Source: Agarophyton chilense (taxonomy: Eukaryota > Rhodophyta > Florideophyceae > Gracilariales > Gracilariaceae). From it: a DNA stretch of 64,000 nt. The translations under genes were made by a program, and so were the position numbers. Each line of letters opens with the position of its first letter. The stretch's first letter is position 1. The stretch spans positions 4,712,001 to 4,776,000 of the forward strand of contig JARGXX010000068.1 in NCBI GenBank assembly GCA_030374765.1, written 5' to 3'. Shown here piece by piece: positions 10,373 to 20,294 of the stretch. Below the pieces are notes generated by a model. The model worked only from the letters and a program-made list of their open reading frames with translations, was not told where the DNA came from and did no database searches.

Positions 10373-11413
10373 ATGAATCTTCAAAGCGGCAGGAAGAAAA
10401 CGATTGTCGACCCTTCTGTTTGGGATTCATGCGAAATCGGTGGTAAAGAAGCTGTTGCACAGAAGGACAAAGTATGTAGTATGCGTTCTTCTTTATTTAA
10501 AAAGAATGCTGCTAAAAACAAGGATGCAATATATGGAATAAATTGTGAGCATGACCAGGAACCGATCTTCAGGCATCCGAATGAAGTTGAAGCCATGGAT
10601 TCTCCGTTTCAGCACGAGACGATTTCTCTCGACTTCTGTGAATACGGGAAAGCAAATAAAGAATTATGGCCAAAGGATATCTTTGCAGTTTTTCATAACG
10701 CTGTGAGGTCAGAGCTAAAGGACTTAACGATACTGATGAAGGCCATAAAAAAAGTTGGGGCGCAATTGAGAGTTGGTGATTTTTCGGTCATTCGACCATG
10801 GTGGAAGATATGCGCAGGAGTCCTTCTGGACTATATGGATGCAGAACAGAAGTACCTGATTCCATGGATCAAAGAGGCCATCGAAAAGAAAGACGCTCTC
10901 TCACGCCCTTGTGGTCAGTTTTGCTCCCAGTTTCATATCAAAACGAAGGAAATACGAAGCACAATCCACGAAACCACGGAGACATTTAAGCAGCTCTGCG
11001 ACACCGAGCCAGAAATATCTGAAACTAATACGAGGATGTCAAATGCGCTGCGGGCTGTGTTTTTGGTGGGCTGCTTCGACGCACTTGTCTACCAAGTCGG
11101 TAATTATCTGAACAAAGAAGAAGAGCTCTTCCCGGAAATTCTTGCGTCCCATTACCCCTCTGAGAAAAATGAAAAAGACCTAATAATGGGGAAGATGATA
11201 AAGTTCTACGTGACGAAAGGAAGAGACCGTGACATCATGCTGGTGCTTCTAACAAGGTGGATGACAGACGTTAAAACACAAAAGCGTTATAGAAAAGCCC
11301 TTCTAGAAACATGTGATTGCAATTACAAGAGTATCCAAACAAAATTCGAGGTCAGCCATGCAGGCTTTGTCCAGCAGTATCGCATACGAGCTGGTATAAC
11401 TGAAGATCGATAA
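10373..11413 (+). CDS. hemerythrin-like four-helix protein with altered metal sites
   Basis: A 346-residue single-exon frame. Residues about 98-260 read like an HHE/hemerythrin domain: a helix with FHNAVRSELKDL (105-117), a second with LLDYMDAEQKYLIPW (151-165) and a last one with NYLNKEEELFPEIL (244-257). Hemerythrin domains bind a di-iron or similar centre through His and Glu/Asp on these helices. Here His108 and the acidic residues remain, but the His positions expected in the second and last helix are Asp or Asn. It may therefore bind metal differently or not at all. The first 90 residues are basic and polar with no clear targeting signal; the last 90 have no match I recognise. It converges on the YGGT gene, with 198 bp between the stop codons. 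The family call is moderate; no enzyme activity is claimed. Confidence 0.65.
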   Translation: MNLQSGRKKTIVDPSVWDSCEIGGKEAVAQKDKVCSMRSSLFKKNAAKNKDAIYGINCEHDQEPIFRHPNEVEAMDSPFQHETISLDFCEYGKANKELWPKDIFAVFHNAVRSELKDLTILMKAIKKVGAQLRVGDFSVIRPWWKICAGVLLDYMDAEQKYLIPWIKEAIEKKDALSRPCGQFCSQFHIKTKEIRSTIHETTETFKQLCDTEPEISETNTRMSNALRAVFLVGCFDALVYQVGNYLNKEEELFPEILASHYPSEKNEKDLIMGKMIKFYVTKGRDRDIMLVLLTRWMTDVKTQKRYRKALLETCDCNYKSIQTKFEVSHAGFVQQYRIRAGITEDR

Positions 11414-11611
11414 GGAGTGCGCATGGTCCCGTAATCACAGTCCGGGTACCAGCACAAGCGCGGTCGAAGCGTAATGATCCTGTGCGACTCTGACCACTGA
11501 TCAGAATATGAATGCAATATGAATTATTGTTGCGGTAGAACTCGAAGAAATAGAAGACTTTCATACAGGGTCTATGAATTTCCCCGTAAACTTTAGAATT
11601 TTGCTCTTGTC

Positions 11612-12154
11612 CTAATTCCCTTTCTGGGATAGCAGTAGAAGCAGTCCTTGCGGACCGACCAGGATCTCATGCACAAAAGACATAATCGCAAACCAAAAGA
11701 TAGGAGAAATATCTACCCCACCGACAGGTTGGATTACTCTACGTGTCGCTCGAAGAAGGGGCTCAGTTGGGACAGCTATAAATATCCATGGCTTCTTCGC
11801 AAGATCTGTTTTGGGATACCAGGAAAGGATTGTTCTCACAATCATTGCGAAGTTGAACAAGTTGATGCAGGGACCAGCTATAAACTTTCCAGCTTGTAGT
11901 ACGGGGGAATCTAACGCCAGAGTTATGACAGGGAGTAAGCTTAGTACGTTTACACTCCCCGCCGACATTTTGGGAGCAAAAGTTCGTCTGGCGCGATATG
12001 TTCCAAAATTTCTCCGCGATTCTTTGGAAACTCGAAATGCATCATGCGTTCGTGGACGAATACAAGTTTGGATAAAGGCTTGCTTGGACTGCTTGGAAGA
12101 GAGAGATGCCACCTGCATGGTGGCCGTCAGTGCTTGTAGCCCGTAGATATTCAA
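11612..12154 (-). CDS. YGGT/CCB3-like plastid membrane protein
   Basis: A 180-residue protein of the YGGT (YlmG) family. Residues 1-60 are rich in Ser, Arg, Lys and Gln, almost free of acidic residues, and look like a plastid transit peptide. Hydrophobic segments follow at about 68-82, 90-112 and 150-176. The family core is clear: MIVRTILSWYP, PTEPLLRATRRVIQP and the GGVDISPIFWF segment that gives such proteins their name. Plant and algal members act in haem attachment to cytochrome b6 (CCB3) or in nucleoid and thylakoid organisation (YlmG1), and the sequence alone does not separate these roles. It is transcribed divergently from Rpt2, with 1.3 kb between the starts. Family assignment is strong, exact role uncertain. 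Confidence 0.85.
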   Translation of the reverse strand: MNIYGLQALTATMQVASLSSKQSKQAFIQTCIRPRTHDAFRVSKESRRNFGTYRARRTFAPKMSAGSVNVLSLLPVITLALDSPVLQAGKFIAGPCINLFNFAMIVRTILSWYPKTDLAKKPWIFIAVPTEPLLRATRRVIQPVGGVDISPIFWFAIMSFVHEILVGPQGLLLLLSQKGN

Positions 12155-13456
12155 TTTCCGCTTATCTTAGTGAATCGGGGTGTGAATCAATCCCATCTAG
12201 GTGTTCTGCCTTGAACTCCTGCGCATCTGAATGAAATAGTGGAAACCAATGAAAAAATGGAATTCGTATGGTTCGGAATAGCGATTGTCCGTTCACCTTT
12301 GCAAACAGGCACACTGACGAAAGTGTGCTGGGTGCATGACGGAAACTTCGCAACAAAAGGAGATCTCTGAGCTCGAGTGGGGCAGTTGTCGTGGACCTTT
12401 TTGTTTCTCACAATTCGTTCCTATGCAAAAGGTTTATTTATTGCTTCCAGTTTAAGATATCTTGTGGACATATTGTTAGATTCATGCTCGTGGTTGGCTG
12501 GGCGTGGATTGAATGAGATGGAGAGCCAATTCTTGGTTTTTGCCAAAGGTGTATGTATGAAAGGGGGCATTGTATGTACGTTCCCCGGTAGGATAAATTG
12601 GAGCGTCTTTTTCAACATCTCTGAAACATAATTGAAAATTGCATATTTGGAACATTGCTGTACAGTTTTTGTATGTTTGGCCTACTTTGAAGAAAAACTT
12701 CTGTATTTTGTTTTTTTAACTTTAATAGTGTGGCAAAAAGCCAAAATTAAGCGTTTTTTGCTTCTTATGGTAGAAGGAGTTGGTTTAAAAGCCTACAGAA
12801 ATGGAAATTTAGAATATATTTATGAAACAGTACTGTTCCATACTACCATGCAAAAAATTAAAAGCTGTTTTTGGCACTGTTGTTTTTGCAGAACCAAAAT
12901 CATCCATAGGCAACTTCTTTCACTTTAAGGTCGACAAACCCAGCAATACTTTGATGATAAAAGATGATATCTAAACCTTAAGGGAGGTTGTTAGCGTTGG
13001 AAATTTGATAGAGCTTACCAAGAGCCATGTACAACAACTATGACATTCAAAAGATGTAATTGTATAACAACAGCTCTCGGAGATCCATTTCCTTTTACTA
13101 CACTACAATAATACGGGTGCCTAATAAAAAGTATGGCGACATTTCTCCAAATTACCCTGGTCGGGAAGGGAAAAGGGATACTTTCGTACGATTCTCATTT
13201 GCAGCGGCAAAGGGTATGAAGGTACCAACCATCCTAAACAAAGTGTTTTTTCGATTGCGTCTTTTTCATATTTATTCTACAGAATGTTCCTACCCTTCGT
13301 AGCTGGACAGTTGGACCAATACTCATGGCATGCTCCAGCTCACTGTCGTTTGCTCATCAACCGTTCAAGCAACCAGGCGACAGTACGCTTCGATAGCGCG
13401 GTATCAGCTTCGCTCAAATCAAAGCCCATCTCAGTTTCATATTCCCAGAAGGAAAC
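12155..13456. other. divergent intergenic region, YGGT gene and Rpt2
   Basis: No coding frame or repeat recognised. It must hold the promoters of both divergent genes. The middle part, about 12600-13000, is AT-rich with short low-complexity frames. Confidence 0.5.
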
Positions 13457-14782
13457 ATGGGAAATGGGCAGAGTGGCATGCCCTCAGGTGGGAGGCCTGG
13501 TGGAAATCAAGGCGATAAGAAGCATAAGAAATATGAGCCTCCTCCAGCACCAACCCGAATTGGACGAAAGAAAAAGAAGCGAGGACCAGAAGTCGCAGCA
13601 AAGCTGCCTACGATCACGCCCAACGCAAAGTGCAGATTGCGCCTGCTTAAGCTTGAGCGTGTAAAGGACTACCTTTTGATGGAAGAAGAGTTTGTTACAA
13701 ATCAAGAGAGGTACAAACCACGCGAGGAACGTACTGAAGAGGATCGCTTGAAGGTTGAAGATATCCGTGGGACTCCTATGAGTGTTGGAACTCTGGAGGA
13801 AATTATCGACGACGATCATGCCATTGTGTCATCTTCCGTCGGACCAGAAAATTATGTTTATATCACTTCTTTTGTTGACAAGGACCAACTGGAACCTGGT
13901 AGCTCTGTACTTCTCCATCAAAAAGTACTCAGTGTTGTTGGTATGCTTGCAGATGATGCAGATCCAATGGTAAGCGTTATGAAAGTTGACAAAGCCCCCC
14001 TCGAGAGTTACGCTGATATTGGTGGACTTGAAAGCCAGATCCAAGAAATCAAAGAGGCAGTTGAATTACCCCTGACACATCCAGAACTCTACGAAGATAT
14101 TGGTATAAAGCCACCTAAGGGTGTTATACTTTATGGAGAACCTGGCACTGGAAAAACGCTTCTTGCGAAAGCTGTGGCGAACAGCACATCGGCCACATTT
14201 CTCAGGGTAGTCGGGTCGGAACTCATCCAAAAGTATCTTGGAGATGGTCCGAAGCTTGTGCGTGAGTTATTCCGCGTCGCCGAGGATATGGCACCTTCCA
14301 TTGTTTTCATCGACGAAATAGACGCCGTTGGCACGAAGCGTTATGACGCAACATCTGGTGGCGAGCGTGAAATTCAACGAACAATGCTGGAACTTCTCAA
14401 TCAGCTCGACGGGTTTGATAGCCGCGGCGATGTCAAGGTTTTGCTTGCAACGAATCGAATCGAAACTCTTGATCCAGCTTTGTTGCGTCCCGGTCGTATT
14501 GATCGAAAGATAGAATTCCCTCTCCCAGACGAAAAAACAAAGCGCAGAATCTTTTCCATTCATACAGGGCGAATGACGTTGGCAAATGACGTGAATCTGG
14601 AAGAGTTTGTCATGAGCAAGGATGAGTTAAGTGGTGCCGATATAAAAGCCATATGTACAGAGGCTGGTCTTATGGCCTTGCGAGAACGAAGAATGCAGGT
14701 AACGCATGCCGATTTTAAGAAAGCTAAGGAAAGTGTAATGTACAAGAAGAATCAGGGTGTCCCAGAAGGATTGTATCTGTAG
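13457..14782 (+). CDS. RPT2: 26S proteasome regulatory ATPase Rpt2 (S4)
   Basis: A 441-residue intronless gene for the Rpt2 subunit of the proteasome base, one of six AAA ATPases that unfold substrates and open the 20S gate. The N terminus MGNGQSG is the N-myristoylation signal typical of Rpt2. A Lys-rich stretch, the coiled coil and OB-like region (about 55-175) follow. The AAA module has Walker A GEPGTGKT (227-234), Walker B FIDEID (284-289), sensor ATNR (331-334) and arginine fingers in RPGRIDR (344-350). The C terminus LYL is the HbYX-type motif that docks into the 20S alpha ring. Length and motifs match yeast and plant Rpt2 throughout, and the start is fixed by the myristoylation signal. 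An upstream overlapping frame in another phase is not considered coding. Confidence 0.98.
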   Translation: MGNGQSGMPSGGRPGGNQGDKKHKKYEPPPAPTRIGRKKKKRGPEVAAKLPTITPNAKCRLRLLKLERVKDYLLMEEEFVTNQERYKPREERTEEDRLKVEDIRGTPMSVGTLEEIIDDDHAIVSSSVGPENYVYITSFVDKDQLEPGSSVLLHQKVLSVVGMLADDADPMVSVMKVDKAPLESYADIGGLESQIQEIKEAVELPLTHPELYEDIGIKPPKGVILYGEPGTGKTLLAKAVANSTSATFLRVVGSELIQKYLGDGPKLVRELFRVAEDMAPSIVFIDEIDAVGTKRYDATSGGEREIQRTMLELLNQLDGFDSRGDVKVLLATNRIETLDPALLRPGRIDRKIEFPLPDEKTKRRIFSIHTGRMTLANDVNLEEFVMSKDELSGADIKAICTEAGLMALRERRMQVTHADFKKAKESVMYKKNQGVPEGLYL

Positions 14783-15473
14783 CTAGAACTGTTTAAAAAG
14801 TTCTCAGTGTTAAGCCTTTCAGTTCCCTTAGTTCGCTTTTCAAGAAAGCTGACCTAAGCATGGGTTTCAATTCAAGGCTGCGATAATTCGTTCAACCATA
14901 TATTGTTCCCCTAATTAAACATACGAGATGCCGGGTTGACTGTTATTGGTATTCGTTGAATCTTGACGGAACTTGTCTTCATGAAAGGAATGGTCGCCCA
15001 ACAACCACCAATTAAATAAGTCTGTTGGTGGCTGCCTTGGTAGACGTTGAAATGAAGCGTTCAGCGTGCAGGAGAGTACAGCGTAGACATGCATTCGGCA
15101 AAAGCAAGCTTTGGCAGTGCGATAAACCAAAAAAGCAAAAATTTCACGAGTTGATTATCGAAGGTGTAAGCTCAGTAAGGATGCTCCGGATCATGTACAC
15201 GTACAAGAATGCACCTTGCTGTTCCTGCTCTTCTGTGCACCGTTCGGAAGCTGAGAAGTCCAGACCTGTCTCGTGCACCTCATCCCAGCTATGATAGAAA
15301 CTCTTCCAGCGGGCTTTGCACGTTACTGAGTGCAAGTCGCTCTCTCAATCCCCCCAACCACTACGCCGAGGCATTGTGCTGCAGTCGAAGCACGCACTGT
15401 CCAGTACAGCTTGATACGCTTTCTGTCAAAGCAGGATCGCAAAGATTGAATTCTAGGTTTTCGAACAGTTGCC
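14783..15473. other. intergenic region between Rpt2 and cullin genes
   Basis: About 690 bp with only short overlapping frames that match nothing I know. It should include the Rpt2 3' end and the cullin promoter. Confidence 0.5.
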
Positions 15474-17891
15474 ATGGACGAACAAGGGATCGACATTGAC
15501 GCTGGGTGGGCGATCATTGAGTCGCGAGGTTTCGAACCTCTTGCGGCAGTTCTTGATGCTGATGGCGATTACAGACGACGTCATGGCACAGATGGGCCAA
15601 AAGAATGGAATCACATCTATACCACTGTTTACAAAATGTGTATTCAGAAGACTCCGCGTTCCTATGCGAAGGACCTTTATCAACGCGTCCAAGGTACTCT
15701 GAAAGCATATCTTCGATCTTCATGTCTCCCCGCTATTCAGCGTACTACCGGGGAAGAGTCGATGCTGCGAGAGCTTCGTCGAAGATGGTCGAATCATAAA
15801 TTGATGGTGAAATGGGTTACGAGAACCTTCTCATATATTGATAGGTACTACGTTAAACGCAACGAAGAGCCATCTCTAGAGCATGCAGGTTACATGTGCT
15901 TCCGAGTAGAAGTATTCGAAAACATTGTGGCTTCTGCGAGAAAAGCTGCCTTGAATATTGTACAACGTGAGCGAGACGGCGATAATGTCGATCGTTCTCT
16001 TTTGCGAGGTGTGCTAGATATATTTGTGGAGATGGGCATGGGGAAACTTGACGTTTACACTGCCGAATGGGAAGCTCCGTTTTTGGAAGAAACCGCCGAT
16101 TTCTATAGAAGAACTTCTGCAAAATGGGCTGAGGAAGATTCGTTTCCAGATTTCATGCGAAAGGCTGATATTAATATCATTGAAGAACTGGAGAGAGCAA
16201 CGCAGTATTTGAATGGACAGACTCAAGAACGCCTTCTCAGAGTATATGAAGAGGAAGTTCTCATAGTGCACCAAAAGAAAATGTTGTCCAAAGATAATTC
16301 CGGACTAGTCGCCTTGTTGGAGAACAATAAGAAGGATGATCTCATGCGGCTCTACCGATTGTATTCACGCGTGCCCCAGGGCTTGGTCCCTGTTGGTCAG
16401 ATCTTGAAGAATCACATACAGAAAGAAGGAATGGAACTAGTACGAGAACAGAGGAGCTTTATTGAGAACGCAAAAACAGAGTCAACCCAGAAGGGCATGA
16501 GAGACGAGCCGCAAACTCCAACTACACCGAGCCGTTCTGGACCAAGTAGCTCTGCTGATAAACCAGAGTATATCCAAAGACTCATTGCTTTGCATGACAG
16601 GTACACAGAATTGGTGACAAACTGTTTCTCGAGACACACTGTGTTTACCAAAGCAATGAAGGAGGCATTTGAAAGGTTTGTAAACGAACAAGTGGGCGAC
16701 TCATCAACGGCGCAGTTGTTTGCAAATTACTGCGACTCTCTTTTAAACTCCGGAGGACGGGGTGCGAAAATGGCCGAAGCGGACGTTGAAATGCAACTTG
16801 AAAAACTAGTCAAGCTATTCACGTATCTCACGGAGAAGGATGTCTTTCAAGAATTCTGTCGGAAACAGTTGGCAAAGCGCTTACTATTGGATCGTTCGCA
16901 CTCTGATGACGCTGAGCGGCATCTTATAAGCAAGTTAAAACAGAGTTGTGGTGCACACTTCACGTCAAAGTTGGAGGGTATGATAACCGATATCAACGTT
17001 AGTAGGGACACCCAAACTCAGTTTCGAGAATGGAACATAGCGCTCAACCGCGAATCGGTTGGTACACAAAGTCGCGCTTTAGCCGGTTCATCATCTTCAG
17101 CGGTTGTGATTGGTTCTGTTGAGTTCTCTGTTAGGGTCTTAACTACAGGGCATTGGCCCACATATTCCGAGGATACGGTGGTGTTGCCCCCTCATCTGGA
17201 ACTATGTGAACGTCGTTTTAAGGAATTCTACGATAAGAGAACATCACAGCGAGTGTTACGATGGGTACATTCGCTGGGCAAAGGGTCTCTAGAAACGAGC
17301 TTGTTTACTGGGAAGCGAGCTTACCAACGGATCGAGCTGCATGTTTCAACTCATCAGCTATGTATTCTTGTTCTTTTCAACCACACCGATCATGTCACTT
17401 ATGCGCAATTTCTCGAGACCCTGCACGATAAATCACGGAAAGCAAATTCAAACGTGAGGGATAGTGAAGATCTACTCAAAGCATCTCTTGTGTCTTTAAT
17501 GTCTCGCAAAACTCCTCTGCTCCTCAAAGAACCTAAGAGCCGCGATTTTAGCCCTACTGATATGTTTACCTTGAACACACAGTTTGTATCTCCGAAGAAG
17601 CGACTTACAGTCCCAATGCCAATGGCCAGAATTAATGAACAGGAGAAAGAGGCAGCCCACGACACTGTTGTCGAAGACAGGCGTCATGCTATTGAGGCTG
17701 CAATTGTGAGGGTTATGAAGCAGCACAAGAACTTGGATCATCAACGACTAATAATGGAAGTAAGCAAGCTTTGCAATCCTGTCTTCAAACCGGAACCGCG
17801 GGCTATTAAGAACAGGATAGAAGAGTTAATCAGTCGAGAATATCTGGCTCGAGATGATTCAAGTAATTCTAGTTATAGATATCTTGCTTAG
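15474..17891 (+). CDS. CUL1: cullin, CUL1-type scaffold of SCF ubiquitin ligases
   Basis: An 805-residue single-exon cullin. The N-terminal half (about 20-380) consists of helical cullin repeats that hold the substrate adaptor (Skp1 and F-box proteins for CUL1). The middle contains the cullin homology domain that carries Rbx1, with YLTEKDVFQEFCRKQLAKRLL as its hallmark. The C-terminal winged-helix domain has the neddylation site in IVRVMKQHK, with Lys749 as the NEDD8 acceptor, and the protein ends YRYLA, as cullins commonly do. Two polar insertions stand out: a Ser/Thr/Pro stretch near 350-370 and a Ser-rich loop near 535. Assignment to the CUL1 branch rather than CUL3 or CUL4 is by overall feel and the end sequence, and is less sure than cullin itself. 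Confidence 0.93.
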   Translation: MDEQGIDIDAGWAIIESRGFEPLAAVLDADGDYRRRHGTDGPKEWNHIYTTVYKMCIQKTPRSYAKDLYQRVQGTLKAYLRSSCLPAIQRTTGEESMLRELRRRWSNHKLMVKWVTRTFSYIDRYYVKRNEEPSLEHAGYMCFRVEVFENIVASARKAALNIVQRERDGDNVDRSLLRGVLDIFVEMGMGKLDVYTAEWEAPFLEETADFYRRTSAKWAEEDSFPDFMRKADINIIEELERATQYLNGQTQERLLRVYEEEVLIVHQKKMLSKDNSGLVALLENNKKDDLMRLYRLYSRVPQGLVPVGQILKNHIQKEGMELVREQRSFIENAKTESTQKGMRDEPQTPTTPSRSGPSSSADKPEYIQRLIALHDRYTELVTNCFSRHTVFTKAMKEAFERFVNEQVGDSSTAQLFANYCDSLLNSGGRGAKMAEADVEMQLEKLVKLFTYLTEKDVFQEFCRKQLAKRLLLDRSHSDDAERHLISKLKQSCGAHFTSKLEGMITDINVSRDTQTQFREWNIALNRESVGTQSRALAGSSSSAVVIGSVEFSVRVLTTGHWPTYSEDTVVLPPHLELCERRFKEFYDKRTSQRVLRWVHSLGKGSLETSLFTGKRAYQRIELHVSTHQLCILVLFNHTDHVTYAQFLETLHDKSRKANSNVRDSEDLLKASLVSLMSRKTPLLLKEPKSRDFSPTDMFTLNTQFVSPKKRLTVPMPMARINEQEKEAAHDTVVEDRRHAIEAAIVRVMKQHKNLDHQRLIMEVSKLCNPVFKPEPRAIKNRIEELISREYLARDDSSNSSYRYLA

Positions 17892-19127
17892 GGCTGTATT
17901 TGGGAGTAGAGGTTTTCCTAACTAGACGACACATCATCACCTTCATGCTCATCCCATGGCATTGTGGATGAAAGAGAAGGAACCCATCCACAACAGGCTC
18001 TTTCAAAAAAGCAAGTGTATATTCACGTTCGAATCGCCCCACTCGTCGACGTTCTCAAAAGGCAAAAGGGCCCCTTTCGACTAAGCTTCAATTTTGTTTT
18101 CGGAGGCACTTATGGCGATACATCACGCGGTACTTGCCCGATCAAGGGGGGCCTTCGCGCCTAAGCGCAGAGAGATTGTCTTCGCCGCCACCTAGGAGTT
18201 CATTGCGATTAAGAATAGGAGAATATTCCAAATATTCTTAAGCTCGTCATTCATGTATACTGGAAAAGGATACTTGTACGGTGGACATCTAGGTCCACCA
18301 AAATACCATGATTAGGAATGAGTTCGTGTGGAAACGCCATGTCTGGGAAAACCTTCGATGACACACGCCATAGTATGAAGCAGAGGGGATTGATGGGAAC
18401 ACTTTCCCTTGCCCTTGCAGAAGCCTCGCTTTCTTTCGTCAAAGGACGGGCCGTGCGACAGACGGGAATTATCTGTGATTCTGATGGTGAATTTGTTGGC
18501 GATTCTGGTAGTGGGTATCGTTCTGTTCGATGTCATATCGGTAGCATCAAAATGTATGGCCACAAAATGACGGAGGCATTTAAACATTGGTTCTTAATAA
18601 GAACTTCTTACTCACGAAAATAGTATTGACAACCAAGCCACTGACTCGTTTCGAAGACGCCTTGAGGGCTGATAGCTTGAAAAGACCAGAATCACAGCTT
18701 CTGACGCTGTGGCAGAGCCTTTACAATTTCAGAGCATTGGCGTGGAACTTGTGGCGTAGAGCGATAAAACTTCTAAACGCACTCGAAGAAGCGTAGCCTC
18801 TGATTTGGAGGCATTGTGCGAGCAGCTCACAGCTCTTACACACATATTGTACGAATAGCTCTTTTCACGAACAAGGTGCACCGCGATAAAGGTTCATTGG
18901 CTTTTTTTCCGCTCGAGCATTTCCACCTGCAGAGGTAGATGAGGCCACCCCTTCCACTTTCTCTCTGCATCATGTTGTGCTCGAACGTGTAGTCTGTAGA
19001 GCTCTCGAAAGCTCGAACGGAAAATGGTTCTCATGACTGCGCCTCGCCGAAAACCGACCTGGTGGGTCGCTACGGTCAGTTTCGGTTCCAATTGGATAGC
19101 ATTGATTAATAACCAGAGGTTACATCT
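17892..19127. other. region without confident gene
   Basis: Several frames of 60-100 codons overlap here without recognised motifs. Around 18650-18860 one frame reads as helical protein but is interrupted. It could include 5' exons of the candidate gene ending at 20283, or nothing. Confidence 0.4.
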
Positions 19128-19136
19128 TAGAAATAG

Positions 19137-19339
19137 GGGAGATTGTGCAATTCGGGGGGTGACTGCTTGCAGGATTAGACCACCCTGGGGGTGATAGGAG
19201 CAAACAACTCCAAAACCCCTAAAGCTAGATTTCTAACTCCCAAAACAACCCCTGCAGAGTGCAGTGCAGACAGTGTCACCCCGGGGGGGTTGTCTATATC
19301 TGCAAGCGGTCACCCCCCGAATCGCATCATTTAGCCTAG
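19137..19339. mobile_element. 203-bp MITE with ~55-bp terminal inverted repeats
   Basis: The ends are inverted copies: ATTCGGGGGGTGAC near 19150 faces GTCACCCCCCGAAT near 19310, and similarity extends over roughly 55 bp on each side. The element is bracketed by TAGAAATAG at 19128-19136 and 19340-19348, a perfect 9-bp direct repeat. A 9-bp duplication is typical of Mutator-like elements. There is no coding capacity. Confidence 0.82.
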
Positions 19340-19674
19340 TAGAAATAGACATCTGATCAACGCATGGGACCGCACAGCAATGAAACTCTCAGATCCAGCC
19401 TACCTTTTGATGATTTCAGCGGATCTTTATGGAACATTCAGCGACGAACGCTTAATGCTCCAGTTCTTGCATGATGAAGTACGATATGCATCGAGCAGCC
19501 TGTCTGTGATGCAGTCATTCAAAACCAGGCAATTCAGGATGGCGGTGGCATTTGTACTTTCCGCTCAACGTTCTAAATTGTTATCCCGTTCCTCTTTCCC
19601 AGGATTTCAATTGGTTCCCGCTATGACCGACCATACAAAAATTAAATGAATCCAGCCTTATTTGAGGAATAGAA

Positions 19675-20283
19675 ATGATAGACGTTGTGGCGTATGTCTT
19701 GCTGTCGAAGCAGGATGCAGCCGAGTGGTTGACAAGATTGTGTCGACGAGGATTGGAGAACGCGCGGAAGGGGCCGTTCGTGTTCTTACCGTTGGCTTTC
19801 CTAGACCGCATTTCCTGTGTACTACTCGATTGCTGATGCACCGCGGGCTCGGACGATGCTGGAAAGCTTGTCATTAATTTCCCGAACAAACAGCACCGCA
19901 AGCAGCGAAAATATATTGAATCCCTACTTCCAGAGATGCAACGCCGTAAGGTTACTCTATCGGTTGAGGGGAATAACCCAAGCAGAAAGCTCTCGCAAAC
20001 TTTGAAACAATCTTTTCTATCCACGCTCAGACGAGCGGGTTTCTCTGATAAAATTTCAGCGGAACGGCCGAAAAGTTCGTCGAGTGTAGAGAGTGTTAGC
20101 CAACTCCGAGCGCAACATTCAGATATCGATAATGAGGAACGAATAGACCAAGAAAGCTCGGAGAAAGAGCAAGCGAACAAAGTCTCAACTTCCGAGGAAC
20201 TGCTTCTACATGAGTGGCGGCACTACGCAATGTTTGAGACAAGTATTTCAACCCGCGTAGTTGACTCCTGGCTGCACGGATGA
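19675..20283 (+). CDS. unrecognised protein, candidate spliced gene
   Basis: A frame from ATG 19675 reads as plausible protein (VVAYVLLSKQDAAEWLTR, then GPFVFLPLAFLDRISC) and is then stopped. A candidate intron at 19819-19893 (GTACTA to ACAG, 75 nt) would join it in phase to a frame ending at 20283. The second part is polar, with a Ser/Glu/Gln-rich stretch. I do not recognise a family. More exons may lie upstream, since fragments near 19390-19460 also read as protein. The stop falls 12 bp before the stop of the convergent TCAIM-like gene. An overlapping minus-strand frame of 199 codons is the alternative, but its composition (many Ser, Cys, Arg) looks like an antisense shadow. Confidence is low. 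Confidence 0.35.
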
Positions 20284-20294
20284 ATGAAAACTCG

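Noticed and set aside
13484-13819. Minus-strand frame opposite Rpt2
   Set aside because: Shadow of a certain gene.
19581-20180. 199-codon minus-strand frame
   Set aside because: Rich in Ser, Cys and Arg and opposite a more protein-like plus-strand frame; no motif. Kept as the alternative in the candidate gene's entry.
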